Assembly (NCBI GenBank): GCA_030824275.1
Contig: JAVBXY010000027.1
Span: 1 to 46,061, forward strand
Source: Rhodocyclaceae bacterium
Lineage (GTDB): Bacteria; Pseudomonadota; Gammaproteobacteria; Burkholderiales; Rhodocyclaceae
DNA: 46,061 nt
Reading direction: 5' to 3'
Below, piece by piece: positions 43,049 to 46,061 of the stretch. The notes under the pieces were generated by a model. The model worked only from the letters and a program-made list of their open reading frames with translations, ran no database searches and was not told where the DNA came from. Every line of letters begins with the position of its first letter. Positions within the stretch are counted from its first letter, which is position 1. The translations under genes and the position numbers were made by a program.

Positions 43049-43906
43049 ATGGATATGGACATAGGCAAGTACGAGCTGTTGGTGCGGGATCTGGCGATTC
43101 CGCCGCGTCCGCAAGTGGTCACCGTTCTGTTCGAGGAAATGAGCAAGGACGCCCCGGATCTGCTGCGCGTCTCCAAGCAGATTTCGGCCGACGTGGGCCT
43201 GGCGGCCGCGATGCTGAAGGCGGTGAACTCGCCCCTCTTCCGCCGCAACCGCAAGATCACGTCCGTCTCCCAGGCAGTGGACCTGCTGGGCCTGCGCAAC
43301 GTCTCCGGCATCGCCACCGGCCTCGTCATCAAGCACTCCATCGGTGGCGGCGACAAGTCGCCGGCACTGGAGCGCTTCTGGGACAGCGCCGAAAAGGTGG
43401 CCCTGATCTGCGGCTTTCTCGCCCGCCAGTTGCGCGGCATTCCCGCCGACGAGGCCTACACCTACGGCCTCTTCCACAACTGTGGCATCCCCTTGCTGCT
43501 GCGCCGCTTTCCCACCTACCGCGAGGCGCTGATCCGTGCCAACACGGATCGTGAGGCGGCGACCTTCACCGCCGTCGAGGACCAGGCCATCGGTACCAAC
43601 CACGCGGTGGTCGGCTATTTCATGGCCCGCTCCTGGCATCTCGCCGAATACATGAGCCAGGCCATCCTGCATCACCACGATCCGGATGTTTTCTCGGTCG
43701 GTGAATCGATAGCCACCGAGGCCCTCAACCTGATCGCACTCGGCCACATGGCCGAACGCATCGACCACATTGGCTCGCGCAGTTCCGAGGATGTCGAGTG
43801 GGACCGCTTCGAGCGCAAGGTCCTGCGCCACTTCGGCCTCAACGAGGAAGAGTTCACCGAACTGGCCGACGACGCGCTGAACGCGCTGAAGGCCGAGGCT
43901 GAGTGA
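43049..43906 (+). CDS. HDOD-domain signalling protein
   Basis: A 285-residue protein made almost wholly of one HDOD domain (about 10-210): LAIPPRPQVVTVLFEEM, ISADVGLAAAMLKAVNSPLF, ISSVSQAV-like TSVSQAVDLLGL, and the degenerate HD centre FHNCGIPLLL where the usual HD pair is changed, so enzymatic activity is unlikely. LHHHDPDVF and a C-terminal helical region (RFERKVLRHFGLNEEEFTELADDAL) follow. HDOD proteins act in signalling or stress adaptation, and the partner is unknown. It starts at ATG 43049 without a good ribosome site. It ends 10 bases before the next gene, and GTGAGCGC is duplicated at 43903 and 43917 across the junction. Confidence 0.85.
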   Translation: MDMDIGKYELLVRDLAIPPRPQVVTVLFEEMSKDAPDLLRVSKQISADVGLAAAMLKAVNSPLFRRNRKITSVSQAVDLLGLRNVSGIATGLVIKHSIGGGDKSPALERFWDSAEKVALICGFLARQLRGIPADEAYTYGLFHNCGIPLLLRRFPTYREALIRANTDREAATFTAVEDQAIGTNHAVVGYFMARSWHLAEYMSQAILHHHDPDVFSVGESIATEALNLIALGHMAERIDHIGSRSSEDVEWDRFERKVLRHFGLNEEEFTELADDALNALKAEAE

Positions 43907-43916
43907 GCGCATTCCG

Positions 43917-45431
43917 GTGAGCGCCAATCTCGCTCGCCTGCTGCACCGTAGCGCCCGCGCCTGGCCAGGGGAGCCGGCGGTCATGCTGGGCAGTCGTTCG
44001 CTGTATGACTACGCCACCTTGGCGGATCGCGTCGCCCGGCTTGCCGGCGGCCTGAACCGCCTGGGCTTGGCGTCCGGCGACCGCGTTGCGCTGGTGATGA
44101 AGAACGTGCCCGAATACGTCGAGCTGCTCTTCGCCTGCTGGCATGCCGGCCTCGTCGTCGTGCCGATCAACGCCAAGCTGCACCCGAAGGAACTGGCCTT
44201 CATCTTCGGCGACACGGCGACGAAAGCCTGCTTCGTCACCGCCGATCTGGCCGAGGGCGCAGCGCAGGCGGCGCAGGAGGCCGGTGCATGCCGCGTGGTC
44301 GATGTCGCCTCGCCGGATTACGCGCATCTGCTCGACGGCGAAAAGTCGGCGCTGGTGACACGGCGAGCAGACGATCTCGCCTGGCTCTTCTATACCAGCG
44401 GCACCACCGGCAAACCCAAGGGTGTGATGCTGAGCCACGGCAATCTGCTGGCCTCGACTCTCGCGTATTTCTCCGACGTGGACCATATCGACGCCGGCGA
44501 CTGTGTGCTCCACGCCGCACCCATGTCCCACGGCTCCGGCCTCTACATCCTGCCCCACGTCGCCAAGGGCGCCTGCAACGTGGTGCCCGAATCCGCCGCC
44601 TTCGAGCCGGCGGAAATCTTCGACCTGCTGCCGACGCTGAAGAACGTCTCCATGTTCGCCGCGCCCACCATGGTCAAGCGCCTCGTCGATCTGGCCGAAA
44701 CTTCCGCGCCGGATCTATCGAACCTGAAGACCATCGTCTACGGCGGCGGCCCCATGTACGTGGCCGACATCCGCCGCGCCATGCGCGTCATGGGCAATCG
44801 CTTCGCCCAGATCTTCGGCCAGGGCGAATCGCCCATGACCATCACCGCCATGTCGAAAGCCCTGCACGAAAACGCCGACGACACCATGCTGGCCTCCGTC
44901 GGCCTGCCCTACGTCGGCGTCGACGTCATGATCGCCGACGGCGAAGACCGCCCGCTACCGGTCGGCGAGATCGGCGAAGTGCTGGTGCGCGGCGACACCG
45001 TGATGGCCGGCTACCTGAACAATCCCGACGCCACCGCCAAGACCCTGGCCGGCGGTTGGCTGCACACCGGCGATATGGGCAGCTTCGACGAGCGCGGTTT
45101 CCTAACGCTCAAGGACCGCAGCAAGGACCTGATCATCTCCGGCGGCTCAAACATCTATCCGCGTGAAGTGGAGGAAGTGCTGCTCACCCATCCGGCCGTC
45201 GCCGAAGTTTCCGTGATCGGCGTCCCCGATCCCGAATGGGGCGAGATCGTCGTCGCCATCGTCGTGGCCCGTGGGCCGCTGGATGCGTCGGCGCTGGATG
45301 CGCACTGCCTCGACCACATCGCGCGCTTCAAGCGGCCGAAGCGTTATGTGTTCGTTGAGAGCCTGCCGAAGAATGCAACGGGGAAGGTGTTGAAGACGGA
45401 ATTGCGCAAGTCGGTGGCCGAGGGGCTATAG
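43917..45431 (+). CDS. AMP-dependent acyl-CoA synthetase/ligase
   Basis: A 504-residue class I adenylate-forming enzyme that activates a carboxylic acid with ATP and CoA. Motifs in order: A3 YTSGTTGKPKGVMLSHGN (about 159-176), A5-like IFGQGESPMTIT (about 301), A7 GWLHTGD (about 381), A8 LKDRSKDLIISGGSNIYP, and A10 LPKNATGKVLK with the catalytic lysine. A fatty or aromatic acid substrate is likely, but not decidable. It starts at GTG 43917. Residues 142-150 (EKSALVTRR), between the N-terminal core and A3, come from a copy of the dispersed element. No terminator is seen immediately after it. Confidence 0.88.
   Translation: MSANLARLLHRSARAWPGEPAVMLGSRSLYDYATLADRVARLAGGLNRLGLASGDRVALVMKNVPEYVELLFACWHAGLVVVPINAKLHPKELAFIFGDTATKACFVTADLAEGAAQAAQEAGACRVVDVASPDYAHLLDGEKSALVTRRADDLAWLFYTSGTTGKPKGVMLSHGNLLASTLAYFSDVDHIDAGDCVLHAAPMSHGSGLYILPHVAKGACNVVPESAAFEPAEIFDLLPTLKNVSMFAAPTMVKRLVDLAETSAPDLSNLKTIVYGGGPMYVADIRRAMRVMGNRFAQIFGQGESPMTITAMSKALHENADDTMLASVGLPYVGVDVMIADGEDRPLPVGEIGEVLVRGDTVMAGYLNNPDATAKTLAGGWLHTGDMGSFDERGFLTLKDRSKDLIISGGSNIYPREVEEVLLTHPAVAEVSVIGVPDPEWGEIVVAIVVARGPLDASALDAHCLDHIARFKRPKRYVFVESLPKNATGKVLKTELRKSVAEGL
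44341..44365 (+). repeat. Dispersed 14-mer element, copy 10 (inside acyl-CoA ligase)
   Basis: The exact core is at 44341-44354, with tail GTGACACGGCG. The gene reads E-K-S-A-L-V-T, a third frame distinct from the PAPTF and KVGAG readings. Confidence 0.8.
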
Positions 45432-45444
45432 GTCTTATTCGCTT

Positions 45445-45680
45445 TGCAACCTCCGCGCCGGGACTCGCCCCGGCGGGCGACCTACTTCTTTGCTGTGCGG
45501 CAAAGAAGTAGGCAAGAAAACGCACCCCGCCGCCCCGGCCTGACTTCGTCAGGCTACCCTCGCGGAGCAAGGCCCGCCGGGCCGGTGGCTAAACTAGCCG
45601 CCGCTTCGCGGCGTCGTCGGACAACGCCACCGGACTTCCCCCGGCGAACCTTCCTCCACTCGGCGGGACAGAGGGGAACG
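45445..45680. repeat. Dispersed GC-rich repeat region with a 13-pair hairpin (no true gene)
   Basis: This stretch resembles an intergenic repeat family I recall from many betaproteobacteria and xanthomonads (CCGGCGGGCGACCTACTT followed by its mirror). CCTACTTCTTTGC at 45481-45493 pairs perfectly with GCAAAGAAGTAGG at 45500-45512. Other inverted pieces (CTGACTTCGTCAGG, GCCGCTTCGCGGC) follow. A 125-residue open frame across it has the odd composition such repeats give and is not accepted as a gene. Family membership rests on memory. The boundaries are approximate. Confidence 0.6.
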
Positions 45681-45823
45681 GGTGTCATGCGACGGAAAAG
45701 CCATGTAGGTTCCATCTGGCATTTTTTAGATTTCTGGCATAAGGTGGCGGAAGTTTTCGTGGAATACCCTTGGCATCGTCTGCGACTTGATGCTTTTGCC
45801 GGACGTTTTAGGAGCCACTAAAA

Positions 45824-45949
45824 ATGATCAAGAGCTTGATGGAAAAGGATTCCCACCGACTCGAAGTCGATATGGGGAGCCTAAATGACGGAAAGTTTTC
45901 CGTCATGACGGGATATTTCCCGTCTTTTAGGCTCCCGACTTTACGTTGA
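45824..45949 (+). CDS. Possible 41-residue leader peptide ORF
   Basis: An ATG at 45824 with AGGAG 9 bases upstream opens 41 codons ending at TGA 45947. The product would be MIKSLMEKDSHRLEVDMGSL and onward, with no signal peptide or known motif. Its 3' half is encoded by the three-way-junction palindrome at 45875-45936, so the reading may be accidental. If translated, ribosome position would control folding of that RNA, the usual logic of a leader peptide. Nothing in the composition proves it. Confidence 0.25.
   Translation: MIKSLMEKDSHRLEVDMGSLNDGKFSVMTGYFPSFRLPTLR
45875..45936 (+). promoter_or_regulatory. Perfect three-way-junction palindrome
   Basis: The outer stem GGGAGCCTAAA (45875-45885) pairs with TTTAGGCTCCC (45926-45936), 11 perfect pairs. 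Inside are two hairpins: TGACGGAAA/TTTCCGTCA (45886-45905) and GACGGGA/TCCCGTC (45907-45924). Only single bases (45906, 45925) are unpaired at the junction. It is not a tRNA. Confidence 0.8.
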
Positions 45950-45961
45950 ACTAAACCGCTG

Positions 45962-45991
45962 ACGCGGTGGTGGCGCAAGTCACCACCGCGT
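45962..45991 (+). promoter_or_regulatory. Long GC-rich hairpin in terminal leader region
   Basis: ACGCGGTGGTG (45962-45972) pairs with CACCACCGCGT (45981-45991), 11 perfect pairs around loop GCGCAAGT. A weak T-containing tail (TGTGCATTTT) follows, so it may be a poor terminator or one arm of a leader RNA. Confidence 0.6.
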
Positions 45992-46013
45992 TGTGCATTT
46001 TGGACGCCGAGTT

Positions 46014-46058
46014 GTTCGATCCTCTCATCGGGAATGTTCCCGACCTGACGAGGAGAAC
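46014..46058 (+). promoter_or_regulatory. Hairpin burying the Shine-Dalgarno of a gene just past the window
   Basis: GTTC, TCCTC, TCA and TCGGGA (46014-46033) pair in order with TCCCGA, TGA, GAGGA and GAAC (46038-46058), with loop ATGT and small bulges, about 18 pairs. The AGGAG at 46051-46055 is inside the stem. An ATG would be expected within a few bases after 46061, which cannot be seen. Confidence 0.6.
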
Positions 46059-46061
46059 GAC

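Noticed and set aside
45444..45821. 125-residue open frame after the acyl-CoA ligase
   Set aside because: Its first two thirds are the GC-rich repeat, and the protein has the Arg/Pro-rich look of repeat-derived false ORFs.
45875..45991. tRNA or other classical structural RNA in the final hairpins
   Set aside because: There is no acceptor/CCA, no T-loop sequence, and arm lengths do not fit a tRNA. No rRNA or CRISPR repeats were found anywhere in the window.

Overview
The window reads as chromosome of a GC-rich betaproteobacterium, most likely Rhodocyclales or a close relative. The best pointers are the divergent ponA / pilMNOPQ-aroK-aroB-dgt-gltB-gltD block, cyaY divergent from lptM-lysA, hslVU, and the style of the proteins. 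The genus cannot be fixed from sequence alone. Almost all space is coding and many neighbouring genes share start and stop codons (ATGA or TGATG overlaps), so it is arranged in tight operons.

Layout. 1-1052: 3' end of a cyclase-family hydrolase, a strong intrinsic terminator and a bacteriohemerythrin. 1067-2281: rlmI. 2323-5840: a probable zinc (or related metal) uptake operon with a small secreted protein, an outer-membrane porin-like protein, a ZnuA-like binding protein and a ZnuB-like permease, but no ATPase gene. 5871-9799: STAS protein, hslV, hslU and an AEC-family carrier. 9807-16903 (minus strand): lptM, lysA, RND adaptor, RND pump and an MscS channel fused to a cyclic-nucleotide-binding domain, apparently one operon. 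16946-19638: cyaY and, convergent with it, PBP1A. 19809-24949: pilMNOPQ for the type IV pilus alignment complex and secretin. 25021-27774: aroK, aroB, dgt. 27927-34022: gltB and gltD behind a leader with an intrinsic terminator. 34090-37242: glmU and glmS, which make UDP-GlcNAc precursors. 37295-42924: a metal-efflux-type operon with a His-rich secreted protein, a small membrane-anchored protein, an RND adaptor, a heavy-metal-type RND pump and a periplasmic protein. 43049-45431: HDOD protein and an acyl-CoA ligase-like enzyme. 45432-46061: no convincing large gene, but dense DNA/RNA structure.

Most interesting signals. (1) The 14-mer AAAAGTCGGCGCTG occurs seven times exactly and three times with one mismatch, inside a looser consensus of about 25 bases. 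It lies in both orientations, in three reading frames inside nine different genes, and once as the right arm of an inverted pair forming the terminator at 575-628. This is a dispersed nucleotide-level element resembling the behaviour of DNA-uptake sequences or small gene-invading repeats. (2) The last 250 bases hold a perfect three-way-junction palindrome, a second long hairpin, and a long hairpin that buries the Shine-Dalgarno sequence of a gene starting just past the window edge. This looks like a structured regulatory leader. (3) gltB has a promoter upstream of an intrinsic terminator that ends about 30 bases before its start codon, suggesting attenuation.
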